From JAUIBE01 sp035267185 (GTDB lineage: Bacteria > Pseudomonadota > Gammaproteobacteria > Xanthomonadales > SZUA-36): DNA of 40,861 nucleotides. Positions within the stretch are counted from its first letter, which is position 1; every line of letters begins with the position of its first letter. The stretch covers positions 1 through 40,861 of the forward strand of contig DATFLY010000072.1 of the NCBI GenBank assembly GCA_035267185.1. Reading direction: 5' to 3'. The notes beneath the pieces were generated by a model. The model did not search any database, was not told the origin of the DNA, and saw nothing but the letters and a program-made list of their open reading frames with translations. Positions 8,830 to 17,559 of the stretch are shown piece after piece. A program made the position numbers and the translations under genes.

Positions 8830-8871
8830 ACTCTAACCATGCTCATTGTACGAATTGTTGACCCAGATCAA
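8830..8871 (-). promoter_or_regulatory. FNR/ANR-type box with candidate -10 for the cco operon
   Basis: TTGACCCAGATCAA at 8858-8871 matches the FNR consensus TTGAT-N4-ATCAA with one mismatch. If the box is centred at -41.5 (class II), the start site would fall near 8823. TAGAGT (minus strand, 8835-8830), a 4/6 -10 hexamer, is then correctly placed. Oxygen-responsive FNR control of cco operons is well known. Another short palindrome (TGACT-CA-AGTCA, 8874-8885) lies next to it on the side of the divergent gene. Confidence 0.75.
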
Positions 8872-8951
8872 AATGACTCAAGTCAGTTCGCTTGCACTGG
8901 ATGCCCTGCCCGACTACAAATTACTGTACAAATCGTTGCCCGGGAGAAGTC

Positions 8952-9776
8952 ATGAAAGAAAACCAAGCCGCGAAGAGCTTTGACCCGGGTACACAGGGCC
9001 GAAAAGTTGACGAAAAAGCCTTTATTGCACCGGCCCATCAGCTCGACTGGCATGCGCCATTTGGCTGGCTGAAACTGGGCTGGCAGGATTATAGGAAGGT
9101 ACCGAGGATCAGCTGGACCTATGGATTGATCGTGTTTGTTGTTTCAGCGTTGATGACGGGACTGGCCTGGATCGCTGGTGGATGGGTATTGCTAATCGCG
9201 GCACTCACCGGTTTCGTCTTTGTGGCACCACTTCTGGCTTTTGCGCTGTATTCCGTCAGTCGCCAGCTCTGCCAGGGAACGCAACCTTCTTTAAGAAAAA
9301 CGCTGCGCGCTATCCGCCGCCCGTTTTCAAATGCAATGGTGTTTGGCCTGGCTCTCCTGATCATATTCCTGGTTTGGGCACGAGCCGGTTCGATGGTGCA
9401 TATCTTTTTTCCGGTTGAATCTGAGCCATCGTGGACACAAATCGGCACATTCCTGGCGATCGGATCAGCTGTCGGCGCTGTGTTTGCCGGGTTTACCTTC
9501 GCAGCCACTGCCTTTTCATTGCCAATGCTGGCCAATCGCGAGGTCGATGTTGTCACTGCCGTGGTTTCCAGCATCAACGCTGTGCTTCGAAACAAGCGTG
9601 TCATGGTGCTTTGGGCCATTCTGATCGTATTGCTGACAACGCTGGGAATATTGACGGGATTATTGGGGTTAATCGTGGTTATCCCATGGCTGGGATACGC
9701 CACCTGGCATGCCTACAGGGAAACACTGGATGTCTCTGCCTGGGGGACACTACCAGTCGTTGGTCGTGACGAATAA
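8952..9776 (+). CDS. DUF2189 membrane protein
   Basis: A 274-residue protein of the DUF2189 membrane family. After a roughly 45-residue cytoplasmic start comes LGWQDYRKVPRISWTYGLIVF, and then about six hydrophobic segments. The function is unknown; relatives often sit next to cytochrome oxidase genes. The ATG at 8952 is preceded by CGGGAGAAGTC, a good ribosome site. An earlier TTG frame start at 8892 has no such support. It is divergent from ccoN and shares the upstream region with the FNR-type box, so joint oxygen control is plausible. Confidence 0.85.
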   Translation: MKENQAAKSFDPGTQGRKVDEKAFIAPAHQLDWHAPFGWLKLGWQDYRKVPRISWTYGLIVFVVSALMTGLAWIAGGWVLLIAALTGFVFVAPLLAFALYSVSRQLCQGTQPSLRKTLRAIRRPFSNAMVFGLALLIIFLVWARAGSMVHIFFPVESEPSWTQIGTFLAIGSAVGAVFAGFTFAATAFSLPMLANREVDVVTAVVSSINAVLRNKRVMVLWAILIVLLTTLGILTGLLGLIVVIPWLGYATWHAYRETLDVSAWGTLPVVGRDE

Positions 9777-9779
9777 AGG

Positions 9780-9930
9780 GTCGCGGCCAGGAGTCCGCTC
9801 CTACAATTCGAGCGAATACCAACGTTTCGGCCGCGACTTGTTGGAGCGGACTTTGGCCGCGACAGTACAGGCAATTCACAGCCAATACGTCTATATGTCA
9901 GGCTGTAGGAGCGGACTCTTGGCCGCGACC
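9780..9930. repeat. REP cluster of three units
   Basis: Three copies of the GTAGGAGCGG...CCGCGAC element: inverted at about 9780-9805, forward and degenerate at about 9840-9862, and forward at 9905-9930. A further half element (GGCCGCGAC) is at 9829-9837. The first and the later copies are in opposite orientation and can pair in the RNA. They separate the convergent DUF2189 and GST-like genes. The last copy lies inside the 3' end of the GST-like frame. Confidence 0.85.
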
Positions 9931-10869
9931 TGCCTGGCTGCGCTCCTCACGAAACAACCGCTGAACATACCTTTCAGTATTCGGATAAGCGGCAATCCAT
10001 TTTTCAACATCCTCACGCATTGGCCCGGGCAACTGGTCCCGCGACAGCATGACGTCATCCGCCATACCCCCGCCGTAACCCTGGGGTTGCAACCACAAAC
10101 CAGTCATGGCCGCAAAACTGAAATCCACAAAGTCCGGCTGCTTGTTGCCAAGGAGGTATTCCTGACCTGAATCAAGTCGGTCTTCAACATCCTTCAGAAT
10201 CTTTTCGATGTTTGTTGTTGCTTTTTTGTAGTGTCTCTCGTTGATTCGAAAGGCCCCGCGAATAAACCCTGCAAAAACCGGGTACAGGATTAACAGGCAG
10301 TACCGCTGGAAGAGGGGCGTGCGCTTGCTGTCAAAACCCCATCCATGCAGCGTCAGTTTTCGATGGGCCAGCAGGTGCCAGTAAATCCAGACCTGCAATT
10401 GCACGCCGTAGTGATCAATGCGCTTTTCCCATTCCAGGCGTTCCGTCGTCGGTTCCAGAAATTCAGCCGCTTCACCCATCGATACCGAGTATCTCCCCCA
10501 CAAATAGCGAAGAATGTCCGGCGAATCCCCAATCACCGAAACGGTCTTTCCGGTTCGTGCCCTCAGCTGTGGAACCGTTCGGCCTTTGAAGAAAACACCA
10601 AAGATTCCGGCAAATGGCTTTTCGCGGTATTCCACGCCCAGGCGGTCCATGCACCATCGGACTTTTTCCACGAAATGGCTGGCCGAGATGGTTTCCAGCT
10701 CCAGCCCTGGGGTTTTCGGTGGAAACATCAGGGTCGCCAGCGTGATGGCAAGTCGCCACAACAAAGCGAGCACAACCAGCAGCACAGCGGTCAACGTGCC
10801 TAAGCCGTACCATGCAACAATGATCGGAAGCACCAGCAGAAATAGCGAATGAATCAGGATTCGGTTCAT
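9898..10869 (-). CDS. Membrane-anchored glutathione S-transferase-like protein
   Basis: A 323-residue protein. Two N-terminal hydrophobic segments (about residues 5-20 and 25-48) precede a thioredoxin-like GST N-domain (about 55-130, with SASHFVEKVRWCMDRLGVEYRE) and an all-helical GST C-domain (about 135-305, with LGNKQPDFVDFSFAAMTGLW). The typical catalytic Ser/Cys position is SAS, so glutathione chemistry is possible but not proven. The last dozen residues (AGRGQESAPTA) are encoded by a REP unit, and the stop lies just beyond it. The start is ATG at 10869. It stands alone, convergent to the DUF2189 gene and divergent from the TPR genes. Confidence 0.8.
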   Translation of the reverse strand: MNRILIHSLFLLVLPIIVAWYGLGTLTAVLLVVLALLWRLAITLATLMFPPKTPGLELETISASHFVEKVRWCMDRLGVEYREKPFAGIFGVFFKGRTVPQLRARTGKTVSVIGDSPDILRYLWGRYSVSMGEAAEFLEPTTERLEWEKRIDHYGVQLQVWIYWHLLAHRKLTLHGWGFDSKRTPLFQRYCLLILYPVFAGFIRGAFRINERHYKKATTNIEKILKDVEDRLDSGQEYLLGNKQPDFVDFSFAAMTGLWLQPQGYGGGMADDVMLSRDQLPGPMREDVEKWIAAYPNTERYVQRLFREERSQAGRGQESAPTA

Positions 10870-10921
10870 GCAGGTCTCGAAAAGCAGGGCTGAATCAGGA
10901 TATTACCCGTTCTTCCTGCGC

Positions 10922-10927
10922 TATACT
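10922..10927 (+). promoter_or_regulatory. Candidate -10 hexamer for the TolB/TPR operon
   Basis: TATACT (5/6 match) lies 46 bp before the GTG start at 10974, in the 104-bp gap to the divergent GST-like gene. No good -35 hexamer is visible at 16-18 bp, so this is only a candidate. Confidence 0.35.
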
Positions 10928-10973
10928 CCCGCCGATAACAAGAATATTGCGCCATCACAAAAAAGGCCGTCTC

Positions 10974-13070
10974 GTGAACATCATTAATGAGCTCAAACGC
11001 CGCAATGTTTTCAGGGTGGGTATTGCCTACCTGATCGGCGCGTGGCTGTTCACCCAGGTGGCTGACGTGGTGCTTGGCGTTGTTGGCGCGCCGGATTCGG
11101 CGATGCGGGCTGTCGTCGCCATACTTGGACTCGGTTTCATCCCAACGGTGATCTTTGCCTGGGTGTATGAAATGACACCCGATGGCGTCAAAAAAGCGTC
11201 CGAAATCGATGCTGACGAGTCAATTACCTATCAAACAGGTAAGAAACTCAATATCGCAACCATGGTCATGGTCGTCTCGGCGGTGGCGTTCATCATATTT
11301 GATCGCTACCTGCCAGGTCATGAGGAAATAGCGTCTGATGACGCTGTTGCTGTAGTGCAACAAGACACCGGTGAGGAAACAGTTCAGTCAGAACAAGCCG
11401 AAACGATCCCGACAAACTCAATTGCCGTCCTGCCCTTTGCCAATCGCTCCAATGAAGCGGACGACCTCTATTTCACGGATGGCGTTCACGACGACCTGCT
11501 CACCCAATTGGCCAAGATTCATGACCTGACCGTAATTTCACGCACTTCGGTAATGGAGTACCGCGATTCGGCCAAGAATCTCAAAGAGATCGGCGCTGAA
11601 CTCAACGTCAGCACAATTCTGGAAGGGGGTGTTCAAAAAGTTGGCGACAGAGTACGCATCAACGCCCAGCTTATCGAGGTGGCCACTGACCGTCACCTGT
11701 GGGCAGAGACTTTTGATCGTGAGTTGACCGCTGAGAATGTGTTTGAACTGCAATCAGAAATTGCACGCAACATTGTGCGCGCAATCGAAGGCGAACTGAC
11801 CCCGGAAGAAGAGCGGTTGTTGGATGAGATTCCAACCCACAATTTTGCAGCCTATGAGGCCTATTTGCGCGGCATGGAGATTGTCAATCGAGCCAACTAT
11901 GCGCGCAGCGAGGAAGAGGCTGCCAGACCGTTTTTCGAAAAAGCTATTGAACTGGATCCGGAATATGCGGATGCCCATGCCGAGCTTGCAAACCTGTACG
12001 GTCAATTGTACTGGCGAGGCATCGATACCTCGCAAGCCCATCTGGAAAACTATCGTCAATCTCTTCAGCGGGCGCGAGCATTAAGACCCGATTCGCCGAT
12101 GGCATTGCGCGCAGAGGCAAACTATTACTATCGCGTCGAAAACAACTACAACAGATCGCTCGAATTGCTGCAAGAGGCGCTAAAACGCGCGCCAGGTAAC
12201 GTCGACATCATCAGCGACATCGGCCTCTCATTGCGCCGACTGGGTCGCTGGGAGGAGTCGATCGATGCTTTTTCCCGCGCCCTGCGCCTGGATCCGGCCA
12301 GTGGCTTTAATCACTCGCTACTCCTCGAAACCATGAGCAGCAAAGGCCTATGGCAGGACATCCTGGACAATTCTGTTCCGCTGGAGGATGCCGATCGCGA
12401 TGAACTGGATATTCAGATTACTCGCGCACTGGCAATATTTAACCTGACCGGTGATTTGACCGTTATGGAGCGCGTTTTTGATCACATGAACCTCATCGGA
12501 TCGACCGACTACCTGGACTGGAGTGCCGATGTTCACTTTCTGCAGCGCGATTATGACCGGATGATTGAGGTGCTGAACGGTCCAATCTGGACCGACCTCA
12601 TGGTGCAGCGGGTCGGAGAAGCCGACCGTCTTTCGCACCTCGGAGATGCCTGGCGACTCAAAGGGGATGACGAAAGGGCTCGCCAGTATTACGAACAATT
12701 GGTATCAATGCAGGACGAGGTGTTGGCTTCGGCAATGCAGGTGCAGGTCTATGCTGGAAGGCGGATTTCTGTCGCATTGGCACGACTGGGTCGCAAAGAA
12801 GAAGCACTGCAACTCGCCAACCGGCTGGTCGAGGAAAATCCGTATGAAAATGACGCCATCGTCGCTGTCACACCAGTATACGGTCGCGCTATGGTCAAAG
12901 GGCTTTCGGGCGACAAGAACGGTGCCATCGAGGATCTGATGACTGCGTTTCACATGGAAGGGTCGTTTTCACCCACCCGCTGGCAACTCCACCTGGACCC
13001 TAATTGGGATTTCATGCGTGACGACCCGCGTTTCGTTGAACTGGCCACACCCGTAAACCTGATCCAGTGA
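10974..13070 (+). CDS. Membrane TolB-like/TPR protein, first paralogue
   Basis: A 698-residue protein. Residues about 1-110 hold three hydrophobic segments, starting with the conserved ELKRRNVFRVGIAYLIGAWL. Next comes a TolB/FlgO-like alpha-beta domain (about 150-270; SIAVLPFANRS, YFTDGVHDDLLTQL, ILEGGVQ). The rest is TPR-like helical repeats of about 34 residues. This architecture is common in gammaproteobacteria and often mislabelled adenylate cyclase; no cyclase or DNA-binding domain is present here. I chose the GTG at 10974 because it matches the start of the next paralogue and has AAGG upstream; the frame opens at a TTG at 10947. It overlaps the next gene by GTGA. It is probably a protein-interaction scaffold at the inner membrane. 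Confidence 0.85.
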   Translation: MNIINELKRRNVFRVGIAYLIGAWLFTQVADVVLGVVGAPDSAMRAVVAILGLGFIPTVIFAWVYEMTPDGVKKASEIDADESITYQTGKKLNIATMVMVVSAVAFIIFDRYLPGHEEIASDDAVAVVQQDTGEETVQSEQAETIPTNSIAVLPFANRSNEADDLYFTDGVHDDLLTQLAKIHDLTVISRTSVMEYRDSAKNLKEIGAELNVSTILEGGVQKVGDRVRINAQLIEVATDRHLWAETFDRELTAENVFELQSEIARNIVRAIEGELTPEEERLLDEIPTHNFAAYEAYLRGMEIVNRANYARSEEEAARPFFEKAIELDPEYADAHAELANLYGQLYWRGIDTSQAHLENYRQSLQRARALRPDSPMALRAEANYYYRVENNYNRSLELLQEALKRAPGNVDIISDIGLSLRRLGRWEESIDAFSRALRLDPASGFNHSLLLETMSSKGLWQDILDNSVPLEDADRDELDIQITRALAIFNLTGDLTVMERVFDHMNLIGSTDYLDWSADVHFLQRDYDRMIEVLNGPIWTDLMVQRVGEADRLSHLGDAWRLKGDDERARQYYEQLVSMQDEVLASAMQVQVYAGRRISVALARLGRKEEALQLANRLVEENPYENDAIVAVTPVYGRAMVKGLSGDKNGAIEDLMTAFHMEGSFSPTRWQLHLDPNWDFMRDDPRFVELATPVNLIQ

Positions 13071-15169
13071 AAATATTCCAGGAACTCAAACGACGCAACG
13101 TCTTCAGGGTGGGCATTGCCTACCTGGTGGGCTCCTGGGTGCTGGTCCAGGTCGCCGATATTATTTTCCAGATTGCGGGTGCCCCGAACATACTGCTTCG
13201 TTACCTCGCCATTGTTCTCGCATTGGGATTTATCCCGGCAGTTATCGTTTCCTGGGTTTACGAGGTTACGCCGGAAGGCGTAAAGAAAGCATCAGAGATT
13301 GATACCGACCAATCAATTACCCATAAAACCGGCAAGAAGCTGGAAATGGTGACCATCGCCTTACTGGTCCTGGCAATTGGCATCGTGGTTGTCGAGCGAT
13401 ATATCCCTGACGCGGAGGATACAGAATACGCCCCAGCGGTCTCTCTCTCGCCTGCCGCACAACCAGCGCCTGCTGTGGAAAATGACAGTGAGGAGATCCT
13501 GTACTCGCTAACATCCATCGCCGTTCTGCCATTCGCCAATCGCTCAAATCAGGACGACGACCTGTATTTCACTGACGGCATTCACGATGACCTGCTGACA
13601 CAACTGGCCAAGATCGGTGATCTCACGGTGATCTCGCGCACGTCTGTGATGAAATACCGTGACTCTACGCAGACTCTTGGCCAGATCGGAACAGAACTGA
13701 AGGTTGGCGCCATCCTCGAGGGTGGCGTACAGAAAGTCGGAGACCGGGTCCGAATCAACGCACAGCTGATCGAGGCGGCATCCGACCAGCATCTGTGGGC
13801 TGAGACCTTTGACCGCGAACTCACCGCCGAAAATGTCTTTGAATTGCAATCTGAAATCGCGCGCAAAATCGTCGACGCCGTGGCTGTGCAGTTATCGCCT
13901 GAAGAAGAGCAAATCCTGGCGCAAGTCCCAACCCGCAGCCTGGAAGCCTATGACGCCTATGTTCGTGCCAGGGAAATCTACTTTGGCGCCAACTACGCCC
14001 GCAGCCAGGAAATGGAGGCAGAGCCATTTCTTGAGCGCGCCGTGGAGCTGGATCCCAATTACGTGGATGCCCAGGTTCTGCTCGCATCAATCTACGGACA
14101 AAAGTACTGGCGGGGCGTCGATAGCTCGGATGAATTGCTGCGCAAATACCGTGACAAGATCGAACTGGCGAACAAGCTTGACCCGGATTCCCCCGCCACG
14201 CTGCGTGCACGCGCTAACTATCAATACCGGGTTGAACGCAATTATGCCCAATCATTGGAACTTCTTGAACGTGCTTTGAAAGTCGCACCTGGGGACGTCG
14301 ACATCCATGGCGATATGGGTCTCAGCTTGCGCCGGTTGGGGCGTTGGGAGGAATCCATTGACAGCCTGAAGCGCACGCTGGAGCTGGACCCGGCCAACAG
14401 TTTTTATCACTCGCTCCTCCTGGAAACCCTGGGGATGACCCGCGACTGGCAGGCCATCATTGAGAACTCTGTTCCCCTGGAAGACGCTGATCCCGACCGC
14501 CTGGATGCCCAGATTGACCGTGCCCAGGCTTTGTTCAATCTCAATGGCGACCTGGCGCCCATGGAACGGGTGTTTGAACGCATGAATTTGGCCTTATCAA
14601 CCAATTACCAGGTGTGGAGTACCCTGGTTTATATTCTGCAGCGCGATTACGATCGTGCCCTCGAGGTACTCCAGGGTCCGGTCTGGGCAGAAGCAAAAAG
14701 CGATCCGGGGCAGAGTGGCCTGATTTACCATCTACGAATTGGGAATGTCTTGCGACTGATGGGGCAAGAGGAACAAGCCCGAACCCACTACCAGGAAATC
14801 ATCGATCGCAAAGAAGATGTTACACCGGCCGCCTTAATGAACCGGAGCACTGACTTGCTGCTCGCCGCGGTGGCAATGGCCAGGCTTGGGCAATTCGAGG
14901 AAGCATTGGCCCTGGCAGACCAAATCGTTGCGCAACGGGGTTACGAGGTGGATGCCGTTCAGGGCAACCTTGCATACTTTATTCGGGCAAGAGTCCGTGG
15001 GCTCAGCGGTGATATTGATGGCGCAATCGAAGACCTGGAAACCGTTCTGAACCAATCTGGTAGTCCAACCATTTCTGCCTGGGACCTCTACTATGATCCC
15101 GAATGGGACTTTATGCGCGACGATCCGCGTTTTGTTGAACTGGCAACCCCTGACAACCTGGTCCAGTGA
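13067..15169 (+). CDS. Membrane TolB-like/TPR protein, second paralogue
   Basis: A 700-residue tandem paralogue of the gene before it, with the same order: three N-terminal hydrophobic segments, a Pro/Ala-rich linker (about residues 120-140), a TolB-like domain (SIAVLPFANRS, YFTDGIHDDLLTQL, AILEGGVQKVGDRVRINAQLIEA), then TPR-like repeats. Both end in nearly the same motif (DFMRDDPRFVELATP), so they arose by whole-gene duplication. The linker and repeat surfaces have diverged, which suggests different partners. The GTG start overlaps the previous stop, and its own stop overlaps arfB, again by GTGA. Confidence 0.87.
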   Translation: MKIFQELKRRNVFRVGIAYLVGSWVLVQVADIIFQIAGAPNILLRYLAIVLALGFIPAVIVSWVYEVTPEGVKKASEIDTDQSITHKTGKKLEMVTIALLVLAIGIVVVERYIPDAEDTEYAPAVSLSPAAQPAPAVENDSEEILYSLTSIAVLPFANRSNQDDDLYFTDGIHDDLLTQLAKIGDLTVISRTSVMKYRDSTQTLGQIGTELKVGAILEGGVQKVGDRVRINAQLIEAASDQHLWAETFDRELTAENVFELQSEIARKIVDAVAVQLSPEEEQILAQVPTRSLEAYDAYVRAREIYFGANYARSQEMEAEPFLERAVELDPNYVDAQVLLASIYGQKYWRGVDSSDELLRKYRDKIELANKLDPDSPATLRARANYQYRVERNYAQSLELLERALKVAPGDVDIHGDMGLSLRRLGRWEESIDSLKRTLELDPANSFYHSLLLETLGMTRDWQAIIENSVPLEDADPDRLDAQIDRAQALFNLNGDLAPMERVFERMNLALSTNYQVWSTLVYILQRDYDRALEVLQGPVWAEAKSDPGQSGLIYHLRIGNVLRLMGQEEQARTHYQEIIDRKEDVTPAALMNRSTDLLLAAVAMARLGQFEEALALADQIVAQRGYEVDAVQGNLAYFIRARVRGLSGDIDGAIEDLETVLNQSGSPTISAWDLYYDPEWDFMRDDPRFVELATPDNLVQ

Positions 15170-15570
15170 AGCAAATAGAAATTCCTGACAATGAAATCGA
15201 ATTTCACGCTGTCAGGGCGCAGGGTGCCGGTGGCCAGAACGTCAACAAGGTCGCAACCGCAATCCATCTGCGTTTCGATATCGAAGCGTCATCACTACCA
15301 GGCCACATCAAAAAGCGATTGCTGAACACTTCAGACCGTCGTATCACCTCTGACGGTGTGATCGTAATCAAGTCACAAAACCACCGCACCCAGGAACGCA
15401 ATCGTGAAGAGGCGATCCAGCGACTGCAGGCCATGGTGGATGAAGCCAGCTATACGCCGAAAAAGCGAATTCGCACCAAACCCAGCAAAAGACAGAAGAA
15501 AAAGCGGCTTGAGGCCAAACGTAAGCGCAGCGATGTGAAAAAACTGCGCGGCAAAGTGGGGTCAGAGTAA
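15166..15570 (+). CDS. arfB: Ribosome rescue peptidyl-tRNA hydrolase ArfB
   Basis: A 134-residue ArfB/YaeJ protein that frees stalled ribosomes by hydrolysing peptidyl-tRNA. The catalytic GGQ is at residues 22-24 (RAQGAGGQNVNK). The C-terminus is a highly basic tail (RTKPSKRQKKKRLEAKRKR) that in known ArfB enters the empty mRNA channel. The GTG start overlaps the TPR gene stop, so it is translationally coupled. The last residues (VGSE) and the stop are encoded by the left arm of an inverted repeat. Confidence 0.93.
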   Translation: MKQIEIPDNEIEFHAVRAQGAGGQNVNKVATAIHLRFDIEASSLPGHIKKRLLNTSDRRITSDGVIVIKSQNHRTQERNREEAIQRLQAMVDEASYTPKKRIRTKPSKRQKKKRLEAKRKRSDVKKLRGKVGSE

Positions 15571-15598
15571 ATTTCCCCTATCCCTTTACTCTAACCCC
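15558..15598. repeat. Inverted repeat with GGGGTCAGAGTAAA arms
   Basis: The left arm GGGGTCAGAGTAAA (15558-15571) pairs with TTTACTCTAACCCC (15585-15598) with one mismatch, around a 13-base loop. The same word is a common dispersed palindrome in gammaproteobacterial genomes (general knowledge). The left arm overlaps the arfB stop codon. The hairpin might end transcription before the MFS gene, but there is no clear T run. Confidence 0.8.
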
Positions 15599-15618
15599 GC
15601 ACTTCGCGAAACTAACGA

Positions 15619-16818
15619 ATGTCTGAAGTTCCTGCACCCACCCACAAGCATCGCTGGCAGCGCCCCGAGGTGCTGTTGTTGCTGATGGCATCAGCCGTTC
15701 CGCTGAGTTTTGCCACCTGGTCCAACCTGATCAACAACTTTGCCATCGAGCGGGCTGCGTTCACTGGTGCCGAGATCGGCATGTTGCAGAGCCTGCGCGA
15801 GGTGCCGGGTTTCCTGGCCCTGGGTGTGGTGGCGGTTTTGCTGTTGATGCGTGAGCAGTCGCTGGCACTTGTCTCGCTGCTGATCCTGGGCATCGGTACG
15901 GCCATGACAGGATTCTTCCCGACCGTCCTGGGCCTGTATTTCACAACGGTCCTGATGTCCATGGGTTTCCATTACTATGAAACGGTGCAGTCGTCACTGG
16001 TGCTGCAATGGATACCCAAGGAAAAGGCGCCGGAAACCCTGGGGCGCATCATCGCAGTCGGGTCACTCACCGGCATTCTGGCTTACCTGTTTGTCTGGGC
16101 TGCATTTTCGGTGCTCGGACTCGACTTTACAGCCACTTACATCATCGGCGGCGGCCTGACGGCAATGATTGCGATTGTCAGCTGGCTGGCATTCCCCCGA
16201 TTTGAACAGCCAGTCGTTCAAAACAAGAGAATCATCCTGAGAACCCGGTACTGGCTCTACTATGCCCTGACCTTCTTCTCCGGCGCACGGCGCCAGATTT
16301 TCATCGTGTTTGCCGGATTTCTGCTGGTCGAAAAGTTTGGTTACAGCGTGCCTGCGATATCCATGCTGTTTTTTATCAATGCCGCGTTCAACATGTGGTT
16401 TGCCCCCAAAATAGGGCGACTGATCGCCCGCTGGGGTGAACGCACGGCCCTGGTCTGCGAGTATGTCGGCCTTATCGGCATTTTCACGGCTTATGCGTTC
16501 GTGGAGAACGGAAAAATCGCTGGTGCGTTGTACGTTTTTGACCACCTGTTTTTCGCATTCTCGATCGCGATCAAGACTTATTTCCAGAAAATTGCGGACC
16601 CTGCGGATATTGCATCGACAGCCGCAGTTGGATTTACCATCAACCACATCGCCGCGGTGATTATTCCGGCAGTATTTGGCCTGATCTGGCTGACCTCACC
16701 TTCGATCGTGTTCCTGGCAGGCGCGGCAATGGCAGCAGCATCGCTGGTCCTTTCCCTGATGGTGCCGAGAATCCCCGAGCCGGGGCTTGAAACCGCCTGG
16801 GCGGGTAAAGCAGGTTAA
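15619..16818 (+). CDS. MFS transporter, substrate unknown
   Basis: A 399-residue integral membrane protein with about twelve hydrophobic segments in two halves, separated by a basic stretch (RFEQPVVQNKRIILRTRYW, about residues 194-212). This is the major facilitator layout. The cytoplasmic loop after helix 2 is atypical, so the subfamily is uncertain. The N-terminus (about 15 residues) is hydrophilic. The ATG at 15619 has no strong ribosome site. It is convergent with the CPBP gene, with a 4-bp overlap at the stops. Confidence 0.85.
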   Translation: MSEVPAPTHKHRWQRPEVLLLLMASAVPLSFATWSNLINNFAIERAAFTGAEIGMLQSLREVPGFLALGVVAVLLLMREQSLALVSLLILGIGTAMTGFFPTVLGLYFTTVLMSMGFHYYETVQSSLVLQWIPKEKAPETLGRIIAVGSLTGILAYLFVWAAFSVLGLDFTATYIIGGGLTAMIAIVSWLAFPRFEQPVVQNKRIILRTRYWLYYALTFFSGARRQIFIVFAGFLLVEKFGYSVPAISMLFFINAAFNMWFAPKIGRLIARWGERTALVCEYVGLIGIFTAYAFVENGKIAGALYVFDHLFFAFSIAIKTYFQKIADPADIASTAAVGFTINHIAAVIIPAVFGLIWLTSPSIVFLAGAAMAAASLVLSLMVPRIPEPGLETAWAGKAG

Positions 16819-17489
16819 CTCTGCCCCTGGTAAATACTGAACAATCCAATAGAATTGTTGATGCCATGGGCCAGAGCGGCAGGCCAGATGGCGCCTCTGG
16901 CCAGGACGGTGACAGTTCCGAAAACCAGGCCGCTGACAGACGCTCCGATCACGCCCACCGGCCCCTGGTAAAGATGAACCAGGCCGAACACCATGGCCTG
17001 TAGCACGACCGCGACGATCAGGGCGCCCTTGCTATTGCCCAGTGCCTTTATCAGGCCACCCAGCAACACGATCCGGTAGGCAATCTCCTCGCCGAAGGCT
17101 GCAAATGACCAGCTCAGGGCGAGGGTAAGAAACAGGGCCTGCAGTGATCCTTGCACATCGGAAAACCGACTCAGGTCCCGCTCGCCTCCGAATACATTTT
17201 CCAGAATCGGGCCAACCACTGTTGCACTGAGCTGGAGGACAATGACTGCGATAACGGCCATCCCAACATGGGACAGGCGAAATCCGAGGCCAAACCCGAA
17301 GCGCTTGAAATTCACTCCGATTTGTCTGTACTGGATGATAAACACCACGGTAAAAATCACATACAAGGGTGTCGCAAACCCGGACAACGACGCCAAAGGC
17401 GAGTCGACCGTTCCGGAGTAACGCAAAAACCCTGCCAGCAGCATTGCCAGGATGAATAATACAGGCAGGATGTATAATCTTGATTTCAT
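16815..17489 (-). CDS. CPBP-family intramembrane glutamic endopeptidase
   Basis: A 224-residue protein with seven or eight hydrophobic segments. It carries all CPBP (Abi) motifs: EEIAYR with Glu134-Glu135 and Arg139, FGLVH with His172, and HGINN with His208 and Asn212. Family members cleave membrane-bound or prenylated proteins and appear in bacteriocin immunity and other settings; the substrate here is unknown. The start is ATG at 17489. It is probably monocistronic. Confidence 0.9.
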   Translation of the reverse strand: MKSRLYILPVLFILAMLLAGFLRYSGTVDSPLASLSGFATPLYVIFTVVFIIQYRQIGVNFKRFGFGLGFRLSHVGMAVIAVIVLQLSATVVGPILENVFGGERDLSRFSDVQGSLQALFLTLALSWSFAAFGEEIAYRIVLLGGLIKALGNSKGALIVAVVLQAMVFGLVHLYQGPVGVIGASVSGLVFGTVTVLARGAIWPAALAHGINNSIGLFSIYQGQS

Positions 17490-17559
17490 GTGGTTTTTAC
17501 TTGAGGTTCCGGTTTGTTTTGCTGGCTAACATCGCGAATAAACTGAAACCCAGGACGTC

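Noticed and set aside
10974..15169. Labelling the TolB/TPR pair as adenylate cyclases
   Set aside because: No cyclase catalytic domain is present; the common label comes from shared TolB/TPR parts in other proteins.
16063..16647. A 194-codon frame antisense to the MFS gene
   Set aside because: The MFS frame has a clear twelve-helix pattern; the opposite frame has no family features.
15619..17489. MFS transporter and CPBP protease as a toxin or bacteriocin immunity system
   Set aside because: The two genes are convergent and no precursor peptide or modifying enzyme is nearby.
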